DNA from: DAOTYX01 sp034434635
Lineage (GTDB): Bacteria > Chloroflexota > Anaerolineae > B4-G1 > DUEL01
Reading direction: 5' to 3'
Assembly: GCA_034434635.1 (NCBI GenBank)
Contig: DAOTYX010000202.1
Location: 12,061-76,060, forward strand
Length of the DNA: 64,000 nt
Positions within the stretch are counted from its first letter, which is position 1. Each line of letters starts with the position of its first letter. Of the stretch, positions 52,131 through 62,738 are shown one piece after another. A program made the translations under genes and the position numbers. A model generated the notes under the pieces. It was given only the letters and a program-made list of their open reading frames with translations. It was not told the origin of the DNA and ran no database searches.

Positions 52131-52860
52131 CCTTTTCGCCATCGCCAAACGGGAGATCGCCTCTTACCTGGTCTCCCCCATCGCCTACCTGGTGACCGCG
52201 GCGTTCTTGCTGATCGTGGGCCTCTACTTCGGCCTCACGCTGATCGTCATGGCCCAGGGACAGGCGGAGCCGACGCTGCGCTACGAGATCGGCTTCATGA
52301 TTGTGGTCTTCGTCTTCGTCGTGCCCTTCCTGACCATGCGCCTGCTGGCGCAGGAGCGGCGCATGGGCACGCTGGAACTGGTGCTTACCTCCCCGGTCCA
52401 GGAGTGGGAACTGACCATGGGCAAGTTCCTGGCCGGGTTGGTCTTCTACCTGCTGATGTTGCTGCCGACACTGCTCTACCCGTTGACCATGGAGGTGTTT
52501 GGCAACCCTGACTGGGGGCCGATCTGGAGCGGCTATCTGGGACTGTTGCTTTTCGGCGCGGTGCTGCTCTCTGTGGGACTGCTGGCCTCGGCGGTGACGC
52601 AGAGCCAGATCGTCGCCGCAGTCCTTGGGGTGGCGGGCAACCTCCTGCTGTGGTTCTTCGTCGGCGCGCCAGCCTACGCCGTTTCGACGATCAGTGCGCG
52701 CATGGCCAACCTCCTTCGTTTCCTTGACCTGCAGCAGCATCTCGACACCTTCGTCAGCGGCACGCTGGACACGCGTGACGTGATCTACTGTCTGAGCCTC
52801 ACCATCTTTTTCCTCTTCATCACCACACGGGTGCTGGAGGCGCGGAGGTGGCGAGCATGA
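52123..52860 (+). CDS. ABC transporter permease (GldF/ABC-2 type)
   Basis: The 245-residue protein has six transmembrane segments, starting with FAIAKREIASYLVSPIAYLV, the usual opening of GldF-like ABC-2 permeases. It overlaps the ATPase gene and, by ATGA, the next gene. Substrate is unknown. Although named after gliding genes, these clusters occur in non-gliding bacteria. Confidence 0.88.
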   Translation: MRNLFAIAKREIASYLVSPIAYLVTAAFLLIVGLYFGLTLIVMAQGQAEPTLRYEIGFMIVVFVFVVPFLTMRLLAQERRMGTLELVLTSPVQEWELTMGKFLAGLVFYLLMLLPTLLYPLTMEVFGNPDWGPIWSGYLGLLLFGAVLLSVGLLASAVTQSQIVAAVLGVAGNLLLWFFVGAPAYAVSTISARMANLLRFLDLQQHLDTFVSGTLDTRDVIYCLSLTIFFLFITTRVLEARRWRA

Positions 52861-54416
52861 ACGAGCAACGCCGACAACGGATCAGCAACATCCTGCTGTG
52901 GGTGGCGTTGGTCGCCATGGGCGTGGCCGCTGTCGCGCTCATGATCGAACGCCGCCTGAGTTTCGTCAGCGAGATCGCCTTCGGCGTGGCCGGTGCCCTG
53001 TTGCTCACCTTCATCATCCTCGAGCCGGTGCGCACCCGCACCTGGATCACCAGCCGGCAGGTCCGGTATGGCAGCAACGCGGTGATGATGAGCCTGCTGT
53101 TGCTGGCCGTGCTGGGGGTCGCCAACTTCCTGGCCGACCGTCACCCCTACCGCGTTGATGTCACTGCAAACCGTCGCCTGTCCCTGGCGCCGCAGACGGT
53201 GGACCTGCTGCGCACGCTGGAGGGACCGGTGCGCGTGGTCGCCTTCTTCCCTAACTCCGAGGGAAAGCAGGCGGCGCTCGACCTGTTCGATCAATACCGT
53301 TACCACTACCCGCAGTGGGAGGTGGAGACGCACGACCCGTTCGTCGAGCCCAGCCAGGCGCAGCAGTGGGGCGTCACCGAGAGCTGGCGACCGACGGTCT
53401 TCATCCTCTACGGGGAACGGCAGGAGACGATCCACGAGGTCAGCGAGGTGGAGGTCACCAGCGCCCTGGTGCGGCTGACCCGCAGCCAGAACCCGGTGGT
53501 CTACTTCCTCACCGGCCACGGCGAGTTGGAACTGAACGATGCCGGCCAGACCGGACTCTCCACACTCCGCTCGCGGCTGGAGTCGGAGGGGTTCACGGTG
53601 CGCTCGCTCAACCTGCTCATCACCACCACCGTGCCCGCCGACGCCAGCGTGGTGGCGCTGGTGGGTCCGCAGCGCCCGCTGGCCCAGGGGGAGGTGGACC
53701 GCCTGGCCGAGTACGCGGACAGGGGGGGATCGCTGATGATCCTGTTGGACCCCACCGCCGACGCGGAGATGGATTCGTCGCCGCTGGCGGATTGGCTGGC
53801 CCAGCGCTGGGGGGTTGCTTTCCGCCGTGACATCGTCATCGAGCAGACGGCCAACTTCCCTGGCTGTCCCTATCCCGCCTGCCCGGTGATCGAACCCTCT
53901 TCCGGCAGCCCTATCGGTGGACGAATGCAAGACACCTTTGTGTATCTGCTCGAGGCGCGTTCCATCCACCCGGTCACCGCTACCCTGGCGACGACGGCGA
54001 CGCAGCCGACCTACACCCCGCTGCTGCAGAGCAGCCGCGACAGTTGGGGGGAGACCTCCCTGGACACGGCCCAGTATAACGAGGATGTGGATGTGCGAGG
54101 ACCGCTGGACCTGGCGGTCACCGTGGAGGACCCCGACAGCGGGGCGCGGTTGGCCCTGTTCGGCGACTGTCATTTCGTCTCCAACGTCTCGGTGCGAGAC
54201 CTCTGGAACAGCGATCTGGTCGTCAACACCCTGGACTGGTTCACCCAGGACGAGACGCTGATCTCCATCCGGCCGCGGGAGGACGTGGAGCGTCACCTGA
54301 CGATCAGCAGTGGGCTGGTGCTGAGCGCTACTTTCGTCTTCCTGGTCATCCTGGTGCCGCTGGCGGTGGTGGGCATCGGCCTGCTTGTCTTTGCGGCGCG
54401 GAGGTGGCGACGATGA
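52857..54416 (+). CDS. GldG-like ABC transporter auxiliary protein (DUF4350/ABC-type uncharacterised)
   Basis: The 519-residue protein has two N-terminal transmembrane segments, a large extracytoplasmic domain and a C-terminal transmembrane helix (LVLSATFVFLVILVPLAVVG). Extracytoplasmic motifs include FLTGHGELELNDAGQTGLS and GGSLMILLDPTAD, typical of GldG. The ATG at 52857 overlaps the permease stop; GGAGGTGG precedes it. It likely couples with the permease; the function is not known. Confidence 0.87.
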   Translation: MNEQRRQRISNILLWVALVAMGVAAVALMIERRLSFVSEIAFGVAGALLLTFIILEPVRTRTWITSRQVRYGSNAVMMSLLLLAVLGVANFLADRHPYRVDVTANRRLSLAPQTVDLLRTLEGPVRVVAFFPNSEGKQAALDLFDQYRYHYPQWEVETHDPFVEPSQAQQWGVTESWRPTVFILYGERQETIHEVSEVEVTSALVRLTRSQNPVVYFLTGHGELELNDAGQTGLSTLRSRLESEGFTVRSLNLLITTTVPADASVVALVGPQRPLAQGEVDRLAEYADRGGSLMILLDPTADAEMDSSPLADWLAQRWGVAFRRDIVIEQTANFPGCPYPACPVIEPSSGSPIGGRMQDTFVYLLEARSIHPVTATLATTATQPTYTPLLQSSRDSWGETSLDTAQYNEDVDVRGPLDLAVTVEDPDSGARLALFGDCHFVSNVSVRDLWNSDLVVNTLDWFTQDETLISIRPREDVERHLTISSGLVLSATFVFLVILVPLAVVGIGLLVFAARRWRR

Positions 54417-55003
54417 AGGGCAGCAGCAAGACCTGGATCGTCCTCGGCGCGTTGGCGATCGTGGCGGCGGCGCTGTTGATCCTGGAACTGCGGGGCGCCC
54501 TGCCGCGCTCCTCCTCCGAAGAGGTGGAGTACGTGTGGGACATCGAAACGACGGATGTCGTCGCCGTGCGGGTGACCAACAACATCTCGGGGACGGTAAC
54601 GGCAGTGGAGCGGAATGCGGCGGGGGAATGGCAGGTGACTGAGCCCTCCCCCGGCGCGGCCAGCCACACCGACTGCACGACGCTGGCCTACTATCTCTCT
54701 ACTCTCCAGGTGGAGCAAACGATCGAGACCCCGCCGGCTGCGGAGATGGAGGCTTATGGCCTGATCACGCCGACCTACACCGTGGAGGTGAGGCTGGGGG
54801 ATGGTAACACGCTCACCCTGGAGGTGGGCAACCGTGCGGTCAGCGGTTACTACTACGCGCGGCGAGCCGGTGAGGAGGCCGTGCTCCTGGTGACGGGCTA
54901 CGTCGTGGATGAGATCGTGCGGATTGTCGAATCGCCGCCCTATGAGGCTACACCGACTCCCCCTATGCCCTCGATGTTGGGGCCGGAGTCGCCAGACGGA
55001 TAA
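54413..55003 (+). CDS. DUF4340-type membrane-anchored protein
   Basis: The 196-residue protein has one N-terminal transmembrane segment and an extracytoplasmic region of the DUF4340 type ([49 protein letters not shown]). It is shorter than many family members, which have two or more repeats. It overlaps the GldG-like gene by ATGA and has the same GGAGGTGGCGA ribosome-site sequence. Such genes commonly end Gld-like ABC operons. Confidence 0.82.
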   Translation: MKGSSKTWIVLGALAIVAAALLILELRGALPRSSSEEVEYVWDIETTDVVAVRVTNNISGTVTAVERNAAGEWQVTEPSPGAASHTDCTTLAYYLSTLQVEQTIETPPAAEMEAYGLITPTYTVEVRLGDGNTLTLEVGNRAVSGYYYARRAGEEAVLLVTGYVVDEIVRIVESPPYEATPTPPMPSMLGPESPDG

Positions 55004-55018
55004 TCCCTGTGTGTCTTT

Positions 55019-55054
55019 CAGACCTCCGAGGCCCGTGGAGGCCTCGGAGGTCTG
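55019..55054 (+). other. Perfect 15-bp hairpin just before the sigma factor gene
   Basis: CAGACCTCCGAGGCC (55019-55033) and its complement (55040-55054) flank a 6-nt loop. The sigA ribosome site GAGGGG (55054-55059) begins at the last base of the stem. It may end the ABC operon or modulate sigA translation. No T-run follows. Confidence 0.75.
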
Positions 55055-55065
55055 AGGGGTCTGAG

Positions 55066-56295
55066 ATGGATAGGTTCGACGAGTTGGATGATAGCGAAAT
55101 AGAACCCCTTCCTGACGACATCGCGGAGGTCCAGGAGGAACCTGGAGGGGTGGATACCCTGGTGGCCTTGGGCCAGGCGCAGGGATATGTCACGTTTGAT
55201 GACATCCTGAACGTCTTCCCTGAGGCCGAAGAGAATATGGATCAGTTAGAGGATATCTTTGCAGTCTTGATGGATGCCGGTATCCCCATCGGCGAGCCCA
55301 TGGAGGCCGAGGAGGAGATCGGCGAGCCCGAGGAGGGGCGGGGGATAGGCTTGACCAGCGAAGAGGAAGCCTACTTCCGCGCCGTCGAGACAGACGACAC
55401 CATCGGTCTGTACCTGAAAGAGATCAGCCGCGTGCCGCTCTTGACCCAGGAGCAGGAGGTGGCGCTGGCCAAGCGCATGGAGCGCGGCAAACAGATGGAG
55501 AAGGAACTGCAGCGGAACGGGTTGGATCCGGCGCGGCGTCAGGAGATGATGGCGATCATTGAAGACGGTCGCGCTGCCCGTGAGCACCTGATCCGCGCCA
55601 ACTCCCGGTTGGTCATCTCCGTGGCCAAGAAGTACATCGGCCGGGGTGTGCCTTTCCTGGACCTCATCCAGGAGGGGAACATCGGCCTGATCCGCGCCGC
55701 CAACAAGTTCAATTACCGGTTGGGCCATAAGTTCTCCACTTACGCCACCTGGTGGATCCGCCAGGCGGTGACCCGCTCCATCGCCGACCAGTCGCGCACG
55801 ATCCGCGTGCCGGTGCATATGGGCGACCAGATCAACCGCCTGCTGCGCGTCTCGCACCGGCTGACGCAGGAACTGGGCCGCGAACCGACCAGCGAGGAAC
55901 TGGGCCGACAGCTGGACATCCCGCCGCGCAAGGTGGAGCAGATGCTGGAGGTGGCCCGCCGTCCGCTGAGCCTGGAGATGCCCACCGACGAGGAAGAGGA
56001 GAGCACGCTGGGCGACTTCATCGAGGACGAGCGGGCGGTCTCTCCCCCTGACGCGGTCAGTGATTCGGTGTTGCGGCAGATGGTGAACGAGATCCTCCAG
56101 GAACTGCCGCCGCGGGAGGTGCGCATCCTGCAGTTGCGGTACGGCCTGGTGGATGGGGAGACCTACACGCTGGAGGAGGTGGGGAAGAAGTTGGGGGTGA
56201 CCCGCGAACGGGTGCGTCAGATCGAGGCCCAGGCGCTCAGCCGCCTGCGCCACCCTACCCACGCCCGCCGGTTGAGGGATTTCTTGCGGAGTTGA
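55066..56295 (+). CDS. sigA: RNA polymerase primary sigma factor (sigma-70, RpoD/SigA)
   Basis: The 409-residue protein has an N-terminal region 1.1-like acidic part with [23 protein letters not shown], then region 1.2 ([18 protein letters not shown]). Region 2 has [31 protein letters not shown] in two adjoining stretches, region 3 follows and region 4 ends with [20 protein letters not shown]. The spacer between 1.2 and 2 is short, as in SigA of non-proteobacteria. ATG at 55066 is used; a GTG frame extension crosses the hairpin and is rejected. Confidence 0.97.
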   Translation: MDRFDELDDSEIEPLPDDIAEVQEEPGGVDTLVALGQAQGYVTFDDILNVFPEAEENMDQLEDIFAVLMDAGIPIGEPMEAEEEIGEPEEGRGIGLTSEEEAYFRAVETDDTIGLYLKEISRVPLLTQEQEVALAKRMERGKQMEKELQRNGLDPARRQEMMAIIEDGRAAREHLIRANSRLVISVAKKYIGRGVPFLDLIQEGNIGLIRAANKFNYRLGHKFSTYATWWIRQAVTRSIADQSRTIRVPVHMGDQINRLLRVSHRLTQELGREPTSEELGRQLDIPPRKVEQMLEVARRPLSLEMPTDEEEESTLGDFIEDERAVSPPDAVSDSVLRQMVNEILQELPPREVRILQLRYGLVDGETYTLEEVGKKLGVTRERVRQIEAQALSRLRHPTHARRLRDFLRS

Positions 56296-56338
56296 TGTCG
56301 CTGGACAGCCAGTGAGAGTCTGAGGAGAAGCGGCTCCA

Positions 56339-57583
56339 ATGGCGGATGATCTTCCCCAGGTGGACACGAAAGAGTTCCTCCGCCCCATCCTCTTCGGGTT
56401 GGCGGAAGAGGAACTGGACGACCTGGCTCGGGCCGCTGTTGTGCGCTCTTTCTCGCCTGGTGCCGCGATCTGTCGAGAGGGGGAGCCGGCGGGGGCTTTC
56501 TTCGTCGTCGTCTCCGGGCGGGTGGCCATCCTGAAGCAGTTGGACGACCAGACGGAACGGCTGCTCCACCACGCCGGCCCCGGCGAGTTCTTCGGCGAGA
56601 TGGCTATCGTCCAGGAAAGCGGCCGCACCGCTACCGTTCGTGCGGTCGAGCCGACACTGGTGCTGGAAATCGGGCGGGAGGAGTTCCTCAGCGTCCTGGG
56701 GCGCAGCCCTTCGCTGGCCGTCCGCATCCTGGTTCACCTGACCGACCGCCTGCGCAGTGCCGATCAGCAGGCCATCGTCGAACTGCGGCAGGCGAACGAG
56801 GAGTTGCGTCGCGCCTTCGCACGGCTGGAGCGGCTGGACCGTACCAAGTCGGATTTCATCCAGGTTTCGGCTCACGAACTGCGCACCCCGGTGGCGGCGC
56901 TGAAGGGGTATGCGCAGATGATGAAGGACCACCCGGTGGTGAAGAAGGATCCGAGCCTGAGCGCGCTCGTGGAGGGCGTGATCACCAGCACCGACCGTCT
57001 GCACCGCATCTTCGATAACATCCTCGACCTCTCGCGGGTTGTGGCCGGCGGCCTGGAGATACATCGCAGTCCGGTGAGCCTGGCGATCATCTTCCAGGGC
57101 ATCCGGCTGGAGTTCAGCGAGGCGCTGGAGCGGCGCAACCTGACGCTGGAACTGGTGGGCTTGAGCGGGTTGCCGTTCTGTCCGGCGGATCCCGACCTCA
57201 TCTACAAGGCCTTCCGGCACCTGGTGAACAATGCGCTGAAGTACACTCCCGATGGCGGGCGGATCACCGTGACCGGCCAGCAGGTGTCGTTGCCTGACCT
57301 GGGAGACTGTGTGGAAGTGGTCGTGGCGGATACCGGCATCGGTATTGCCCCGGAGGACCTGGACCTCATCTTCGAGAAGTTCTATCGCACTGGTGAGGTG
57401 GCGCTGCACTCCTCGGGGACCGTGAACTTCAAAGGGGGCGGGCCAGGTTTGGGGCTGGCCATCGCTCAGGGGGCCGTCCTGGCCCACGGTGGGCGCATCT
57501 GGGCCGAGAGCCCCGGCTATGACGAGCAGACCTGTCCGGGCAGCCGCTTCATCGTGCAGTTGCCCCTCGGAGGGACGGGGTGA
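56339..57583 (+). CDS. Sensor histidine kinase with N-terminal cyclic-nucleotide-binding domain
   Basis: The 414-residue soluble protein has a cNMP-binding (Crp-like) domain at about residues 15-130 (GEPAGAFFVVVSGRVAILKQ, GEFFGEMAIVQESGRTATV). A short coiled coil follows, then a histidine kinase core: H-box SAHELRTPVAALKGY, N-box HLVNNALKYTPDGG, G1 DTGIGIAPED and G2 PGLGLAIAQG. It is therefore a probably active kinase tuned by a nucleotide or similar ligand. No response regulator is in the cluster. The stop overlaps the next GTG. Confidence 0.9.
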   Translation: MADDLPQVDTKEFLRPILFGLAEEELDDLARAAVVRSFSPGAAICREGEPAGAFFVVVSGRVAILKQLDDQTERLLHHAGPGEFFGEMAIVQESGRTATVRAVEPTLVLEIGREEFLSVLGRSPSLAVRILVHLTDRLRSADQQAIVELRQANEELRRAFARLERLDRTKSDFIQVSAHELRTPVAALKGYAQMMKDHPVVKKDPSLSALVEGVITSTDRLHRIFDNILDLSRVVAGGLEIHRSPVSLAIIFQGIRLEFSEALERRNLTLELVGLSGLPFCPADPDLIYKAFRHLVNNALKYTPDGGRITVTGQQVSLPDLGDCVEVVVADTGIGIAPEDLDLIFEKFYRTGEVALHSSGTVNFKGGGPGLGLAIAQGAVLAHGGRIWAESPGYDEQTCPGSRFIVQLPLGGTG

Positions 57584-59982
57584 ACGGCTGGCAGTCGGTG
57601 CTCGACCTGTTGAGCGGCGGGCCAGGTGCCTTTGTCTACCACCTGATGGTGCTGCTGGCCCTGCTGGCAACGGCGGGCATCGCCTTCATCGAATACCGCC
57701 GCGCCCGCAACCCCGACCAACAGCGTATCGCCTGGGCCTTCTTGGTGCTGTTCCTGGTACGCGCCCTGCTCCTGATGACCAGCCCGGCACAGGCTGATTC
57801 CCTGACTGGCGGCGTGTCACTGGTCAACCTGTCTCTGCCCGTCCTGGCCGGCGCACTGGAGGTGGTCAGCCTGGCTGTGATGTGGTGGGCTTTCCTGACC
57901 CCGTTGGTGGGCAGGCGGGGCGGCCGGTTGTTTCTGTTCGGTACCCTCGGACTGGCGGCGGTCGTTGTGGCCGTCTTCATTCCCCTGTGGTCCCGCGCAC
58001 TACGCCAGGGCACGACCGCGGGTTACAGCGCGTCCTGGCAATACTCCGCCTGGACTGCCTGGGTGACCCTGATCGCCCTTTCCGCTGCGCTCGTGTTGTT
58101 CCTCGGCCGGCGGCGTGTCGAGTACGACCTGCCGACGATCTCCTTCGCTATGCTGGCCGGTGGGGGTGGCCTGGTCCTGTTCGGCCAGATAGGGGCAGGG
58201 CGGGTGGTCAGCCTGATCGCCTATTCGCTGCTGGTGGTCGCGGTGTACCGGACCGCGCTGCAGGACCTCTACGCCTACCGGCGGGAACTGGAGACGCTGA
58301 GCGAAGAGTCCCTGCGGCAGACCCGCGAACTGTTGTTTCTGCTCGAGGTGGGCCGGGCGGTGGGGGAATCGCTGGAATTGGACGCCATGCTGCACAACGT
58401 GGCGGCCAGCGTGGCCAACGCGCTCGATGCGGATCGCTCGGCGGTTTTCCTGGCGGGCGAAGAAGAGGAATCGCTGTGGCTGGCGGCGCAGTATGTCCCG
58501 CTGCAGCGGGCGGGGACCCGGCACGAGGCGCAGCCGGTCTCACTGAGCGATCAGCCGTTGCTGGAGCACGTCTTGCGGCGACGGAAGCAGATGCTCGTCA
58601 GCCCGCAATCCAGCCCTTCCCGGCTGCGCCCGCTCTATGACCTGCTTGGCAGCCATGAAGAGGGACCTTTGATTGTGCAGCCACTGCTCCTGAAGCAGCG
58701 CGTGCTGGGGGTGCTGGTGGTCGGCAATGACCGAAGCAAGCGCCCATTCGATGCGGGGGAGGCGCGGCTGTGTGACGCTGCCGCCCCGCAGATCGCCGCA
58801 GCGATCGAGAACGCCCGTCTCTATAGCCGCGTCGAGCAACAGGCTGCTCGGCTGACTGCGGCGTTGCAGGCTCAGCAGGAGGAGGCCAGTCGCCGCGAGG
58901 CGATCCTGGAGAGCACTGCTGAGGGGATCATTGTCACCGATGCCGGGGGGCAGGTGGCGCTGATGAACGCCGCGGCGGAGCGGGTGCTTGGGGTCGAACG
59001 GAGCCAGGTGTTAGGCCATCCCCTGCAGCCGCTGCTGGAGGCCGTGGCTATTGACCGTGAGGTGAATCTGGAACGTCTGCAGCAGGCCGCGCTGCCGGTC
59101 CACCTGACCTTCGAGTTGCAGGGCCGGCAGGTGGAGGTCAGCGCGGCGCCGGTCCGTGCAGCCGACGGCACTTTCCTGGGGATGGTAGCCGTGCTGAGGG
59201 ATGTGACCAGGGAGGTCCAGGCGGAGCGGGCGAAGCGGGAGTTCATTGCTGTCATCTCCCACGAACTGCGCACTCCGCTCACGGCCATCCTGGGCTACGC
59301 CGAGGTCCTCTACGCGGGCACGGCTGGTGACCTGAACCCCACTCAGTCCCGATTTGTCACCACCATCCACGACAACGCCCGTCGGCTGGTCAGTCTGGCG
59401 AATAACCTGATCGCCCTTTCGGAGGGGGATCGTGGGCGGCTGGAGTTGCAGTACGCGCCCACCGATCTGGCGTTCATCATCGGTGATGTGGCCAGAGGCT
59501 TTGCCGCGCGGATGGAGGCGGCGCAGTTGGAGTGCACGGTGGAGGTGGAACGCGACCTGCCGTTGATCGAGGCTGACCCGGAGCGCATCCGCCAGATTCT
59601 GGTGAACCTGGTCAGCAATGCCATGAAGTACACTTTCCCTGGCGGCCGGGTGACCATCGGCGCGGGGGCGATGCCGGTGGCGGAGGGCGGCGAGCCGGAG
59701 TACTGCCGGCTGTGGGTCAGCGACACAGGCGTGGGCATCGCGCCGGACAAGCAGCAGGTTATCTGGGAGCGCTTTTCTCGCGGCGACGGGCCGGTGAGGG
59801 AAGAGGGGAGTGGCCTGGGCCTGGGGTTGACGATCGTCAAGTCGCTCGCCGAGGCCCATGGGGGCCGGGTGTGGGTCGAATCGGCCCCTGGTCAGGGCAG
59901 CACCTTCACCGTGCTTCTGCCGGTGCGCCGTCCCGCCCCGTCGCTGCTGGAGGGGGAGCCCGCTTACCCGGCGCTGGCGTGA
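57580..59982 (+). CDS. Membrane sensor histidine kinase (7TM-GAF-PAS-HK)
   Basis: The 800-residue protein has about seven N-terminal membrane segments (residues 15-225; GAFVYHLMVLLALLATAGIA). A GAF domain (about 245-405) and a PAS domain (about 440-545; ESTAEGIIVTDAGGQVALMN) follow. The kinase core has H-box VISHELRTPLTAILGY, NLVSNAMKYT, DTGVGIAPDK and GLGLGLTIVKSL. All key residues are present. GTG start overlaps the stop of the cNMP-kinase gene. Its membrane domain resembles that of the next gene. Confidence 0.92.
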   Translation: MNGWQSVLDLLSGGPGAFVYHLMVLLALLATAGIAFIEYRRARNPDQQRIAWAFLVLFLVRALLLMTSPAQADSLTGGVSLVNLSLPVLAGALEVVSLAVMWWAFLTPLVGRRGGRLFLFGTLGLAAVVVAVFIPLWSRALRQGTTAGYSASWQYSAWTAWVTLIALSAALVLFLGRRRVEYDLPTISFAMLAGGGGLVLFGQIGAGRVVSLIAYSLLVVAVYRTALQDLYAYRRELETLSEESLRQTRELLFLLEVGRAVGESLELDAMLHNVAASVANALDADRSAVFLAGEEEESLWLAAQYVPLQRAGTRHEAQPVSLSDQPLLEHVLRRRKQMLVSPQSSPSRLRPLYDLLGSHEEGPLIVQPLLLKQRVLGVLVVGNDRSKRPFDAGEARLCDAAAPQIAAAIENARLYSRVEQQAARLTAALQAQQEEASRREAILESTAEGIIVTDAGGQVALMNAAAERVLGVERSQVLGHPLQPLLEAVAIDREVNLERLQQAALPVHLTFELQGRQVEVSAAPVRAADGTFLGMVAVLRDVTREVQAERAKREFIAVISHELRTPLTAILGYAEVLYAGTAGDLNPTQSRFVTTIHDNARRLVSLANNLIALSEGDRGRLELQYAPTDLAFIIGDVARGFAARMEAAQLECTVEVERDLPLIEADPERIRQILVNLVSNAMKYTFPGGRVTIGAGAMPVAEGGEPEYCRLWVSDTGVGIAPDKQQVIWERFSRGDGPVREEGSGLGLGLTIVKSLAEAHGGRVWVESAPGQGSTFTVLLPVRRPAPSLLEGEPAYPALA

Positions 59983-59997
59983 CGCCCCCATCGCGGA

Positions 59998-60040
59998 ACC
60001 TGAAACCCTGAAACCTGGAACCCCAAAGCCTGAAACCCTC
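59998..60040 (+). repeat. Short repeat array, 7/8-bp period
   Basis: Units CCTGAAA, CCCTGAAA, CCTGGAA, CCCCAAAG recur with a 7-8 bp period between the two large kinase-type genes. Similar units are inserted in the gene at 11002. Confidence 0.82.
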
Positions 60041-60094
60041 GCGGGGTGACTTTCCCGACCAGAGCCCAATGAACGGAGAACAGGAGGAGAAGGG

Positions 60095-62728
60095 ATGGAT
60101 ACGGTGCGGGAAGTGTTGAGCGCCTTGCTTCTCGCGCCTGGTGATCTGTACTACCACCTCGCGCTGCTGTTCACATTGCAGGTCCTGGTTGCGGTGGCCT
60201 GGGGCTACCATCAACGTCAGCGGGACGAGGGCGGAGCCTGGCAGGTGCTGGCAGCGGCAGTGGGCATGCTGCTCACCCGTGTGGTGCTGATCGGCGGCAG
60301 CGCCGTGGCCGGTGCTGGCGCCTTGCCCGCGGCTGCGCTGCTGCCTCCGCTGGAACGCTTCCTCGATCTGACGTTGCTGATCCTGACCCTGTGGGGTTTC
60401 CTTCCCCTCCTTCGTGACCACGTGCGGTTGGGCGCAGCCTGGCTGGCCGTGGGACTGCTTGGGGCAGGGCTGGCCTATGCCTCTTTCGCCGCCATCTGGC
60501 CGACGCTGGAGGCGGCAGGGCTGGCCTACAACGGCTACTGGCAGTCCCTGGTGTGGGACATCGCTGGCGTGGCCCTGGCTGCGCTGGGTCTCCTGCTCCT
60601 GCTCATCTGGTCACGGCCAGGCGTGGGGTTGCTGGCGGCGGCGCTCCTGGCCTGGCTGGGCGGGTACCTCTTTCAACTCCTGGCGCCACCTTTCTCCCCG
60701 CACCTGGCGGCGGCGGTGCGACTGGCGAACCTGATGGCGGTCCCGCTGGTGACCGCGCTGGCCTTCCGCGAGGCGCTGCGCACTCCTGCTCCTCAGGCCG
60801 TTGCCCCTCCCGCGCCGACCGTCTCCGGTGACCTGCGTCCCCTGCTTGACCTGGCACGAAGGGTTGAGGTGGCGGCGGACCCGGAGGCGGTGCTCGCCTC
60901 CGTCCTGCCCAATCTGGCGGGCTTCCTGGGGGCGGATTTCCTGACCGCGGGCCTGTTGACCGGCCGCGCCGGTTCTGAACTGCGCATCGTGGCGGTCCAT
61001 CCCGCCCGCAATGACAGCAGTCCCCCCTCCTTTACCCTCTCGCTCAAGACCTGCCCGCCGCTGAACTCTGCCGCCCGTTCGCGCCGGTCGCAATTGATTG
61101 ATGACCTGGCCACCGAACCGGGCCTGACCGCGTTGATGGGCCAACTGGGTTTTCCCCAGGGGGGACCGCTCCTCTGCGAACCGCTTGTCAGCGGGAGAGA
61201 GACGCTGGGGTTGCTGCTCCTGCCCGGGAACGGTCGTCCGATCTCCGAGGATCAACAGGAGGGAGCGCGCGCGGCGGCGGCGCTGCTGGGCGGAGCGGTG
61301 GCCAGCGCCTTCGCCCGCCGCGTGCTCCAGCAGCAGGTCGCCGACCTGACGGCAGCACTCCAGGCGCAGGAGGGGTACAAGGAACGCACCGCAGCCGCAC
61401 AGGCGGAATCCGAACAGGCCCGCCGTGACTCCCAGGAGTTCGCCCGCCGGGTGACCGAACTGGAAGAGGAACTGGCCCGCCAGCGCCGCCACAGCGAGGA
61501 ACTGGCGGAACTGCTCCGCCTGCGCGAGGAGCAGGCCCAGCAGGGGGCCGCTGCCGCTATCTATGAGGGGGAGATGAAGAGCCTGGCTGAGACCTGTGAG
61601 CGGTTGCAAAGCCAGGTGGAAGAGTGGCGGCAGCGGAGCGAGGAGTGGGAGCAGGAACGGGAGCACCTGCTGGAGCAGTTGCGCGTCGCCGGGGGGCAGG
61701 AGGAGCCTGTGGAGACTGCGGCGGCGAACGGCGTGCTGGTCGCCGACGAGCGGGGCAACATCGTCATGGCCGATAGCGGCGCCCAGTCCATCCTCAAACA
61801 GCGCGAGCGCGACCTGCTCGGCGTGCCGCTGCACGGCCTGCTTCCTGACCCGGTCTGGGCGCAGGCGGTGGGTGAGCTGCTCTCCGGAGCCCCAGGCGGG
61901 GATGAGGGGACCGCGGTGACCTTCGAACGTGGCGGACGGGTGGGGCGCGCGCGCATGCGCCGCCTGTCCGTCAGCGGGGGAGCGCCTGCGGGATATGTCG
62001 TGATGCTCTACGCCGATCAGGAGCAGGACGACCGGGGAGAGGTACTCTCCGGCCTGGCCAACGAGTTGCGCACGCCGATGACTTCCATCGTGGGCTACAC
62101 CGACCTGCTGCTCAGCGAGTCGGCGGGCATCCTGGGGGAGATGCAACGCAAATTCATGCAGCGGGTGAAGGCCAATGTCGAGCGCATGGGCAGCCTGCTC
62201 AACGACCTCATTGACCTGGCCACCACGGGCGGGACGCGCATCGAACTGAGCGCCGAGCCGGTTGACCTGATCTCGGTGATCGAGGAGGCCATCGTCGGCC
62301 TCTCGGCCCGTTTCCGGGAGCGCAACCTGACCGTCCGGCTCGACCTGCCGCTCCAGTTGCCGCCGGTGCGGGCGGATCGGGATGCGCTGTACCAGATCAT
62401 GCTCCACCTGCTCTCCAACGCCGGCCAGTGCTCGCGACAGGGGACAGAGGTGGTCGTCACTGGCCATCTGGAGAAGGCGGAGGGATTGCCTCCGTACCTG
62501 CGCATCTCCGTCGCGGATACCGGCGGCGGCATCGCCCCTGAGGATCATCCGCGGGTCTTCCAGCGTTTCTACCGCGCCGATAGCCCGCTCATCGCCGGGC
62601 TGGGGGAGACGGGGGTTGGCATGGCCATCGCCAAGGCGTTGGTGGAGGCGCACGGCGGGCGCATCTGGGTAGAGAGTGAGATGGGGGTCGGCAGCACCTT
62701 CAGTTTCATCATGCCGGTCAGCGAATAG
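60095..62728 (+). CDS. Membrane pseudo-histidine kinase lacking the phosphoacceptor His
   Basis: The 877-residue protein has about seven N-terminal membrane segments like those of the preceding kinase ([20 protein letters not shown]). A GAF-like domain (about 245-405), a long coiled coil (about 410-540), a PAS-like domain and a kinase core follow. The H-box reads [16 protein letters not shown], with Asn where the phosphorylated His should be. The ATP-binding part is retained ([37 protein letters not shown]). It is probably unable to autophosphorylate and may act as a regulator or heterodimer partner of the neighbouring kinase. Confidence 0.88.
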   Translation: MDTVREVLSALLLAPGDLYYHLALLFTLQVLVAVAWGYHQRQRDEGGAWQVLAAAVGMLLTRVVLIGGSAVAGAGALPAAALLPPLERFLDLTLLILTLWGFLPLLRDHVRLGAAWLAVGLLGAGLAYASFAAIWPTLEAAGLAYNGYWQSLVWDIAGVALAALGLLLLLIWSRPGVGLLAAALLAWLGGYLFQLLAPPFSPHLAAAVRLANLMAVPLVTALAFREALRTPAPQAVAPPAPTVSGDLRPLLDLARRVEVAADPEAVLASVLPNLAGFLGADFLTAGLLTGRAGSELRIVAVHPARNDSSPPSFTLSLKTCPPLNSAARSRRSQLIDDLATEPGLTALMGQLGFPQGGPLLCEPLVSGRETLGLLLLPGNGRPISEDQQEGARAAAALLGGAVASAFARRVLQQQVADLTAALQAQEGYKERTAAAQAESEQARRDSQEFARRVTELEEELARQRRHSEELAELLRLREEQAQQGAAAAIYEGEMKSLAETCERLQSQVEEWRQRSEEWEQEREHLLEQLRVAGGQEEPVETAAANGVLVADERGNIVMADSGAQSILKQRERDLLGVPLHGLLPDPVWAQAVGELLSGAPGGDEGTAVTFERGGRVGRARMRRLSVSGGAPAGYVVMLYADQEQDDRGEVLSGLANELRTPMTSIVGYTDLLLSESAGILGEMQRKFMQRVKANVERMGSLLNDLIDLATTGGTRIELSAEPVDLISVIEEAIVGLSARFRERNLTVRLDLPLQLPPVRADRDALYQIMLHLLSNAGQCSRQGTEVVVTGHLEKAEGLPPYLRISVADTGGGIAPEDHPRVFQRFYRADSPLIAGLGETGVGMAIAKALVEAHGGRIWVESEMGVGSTFSFIMPVSE

Positions 62729-62738
62729 GAGAGGGGAG

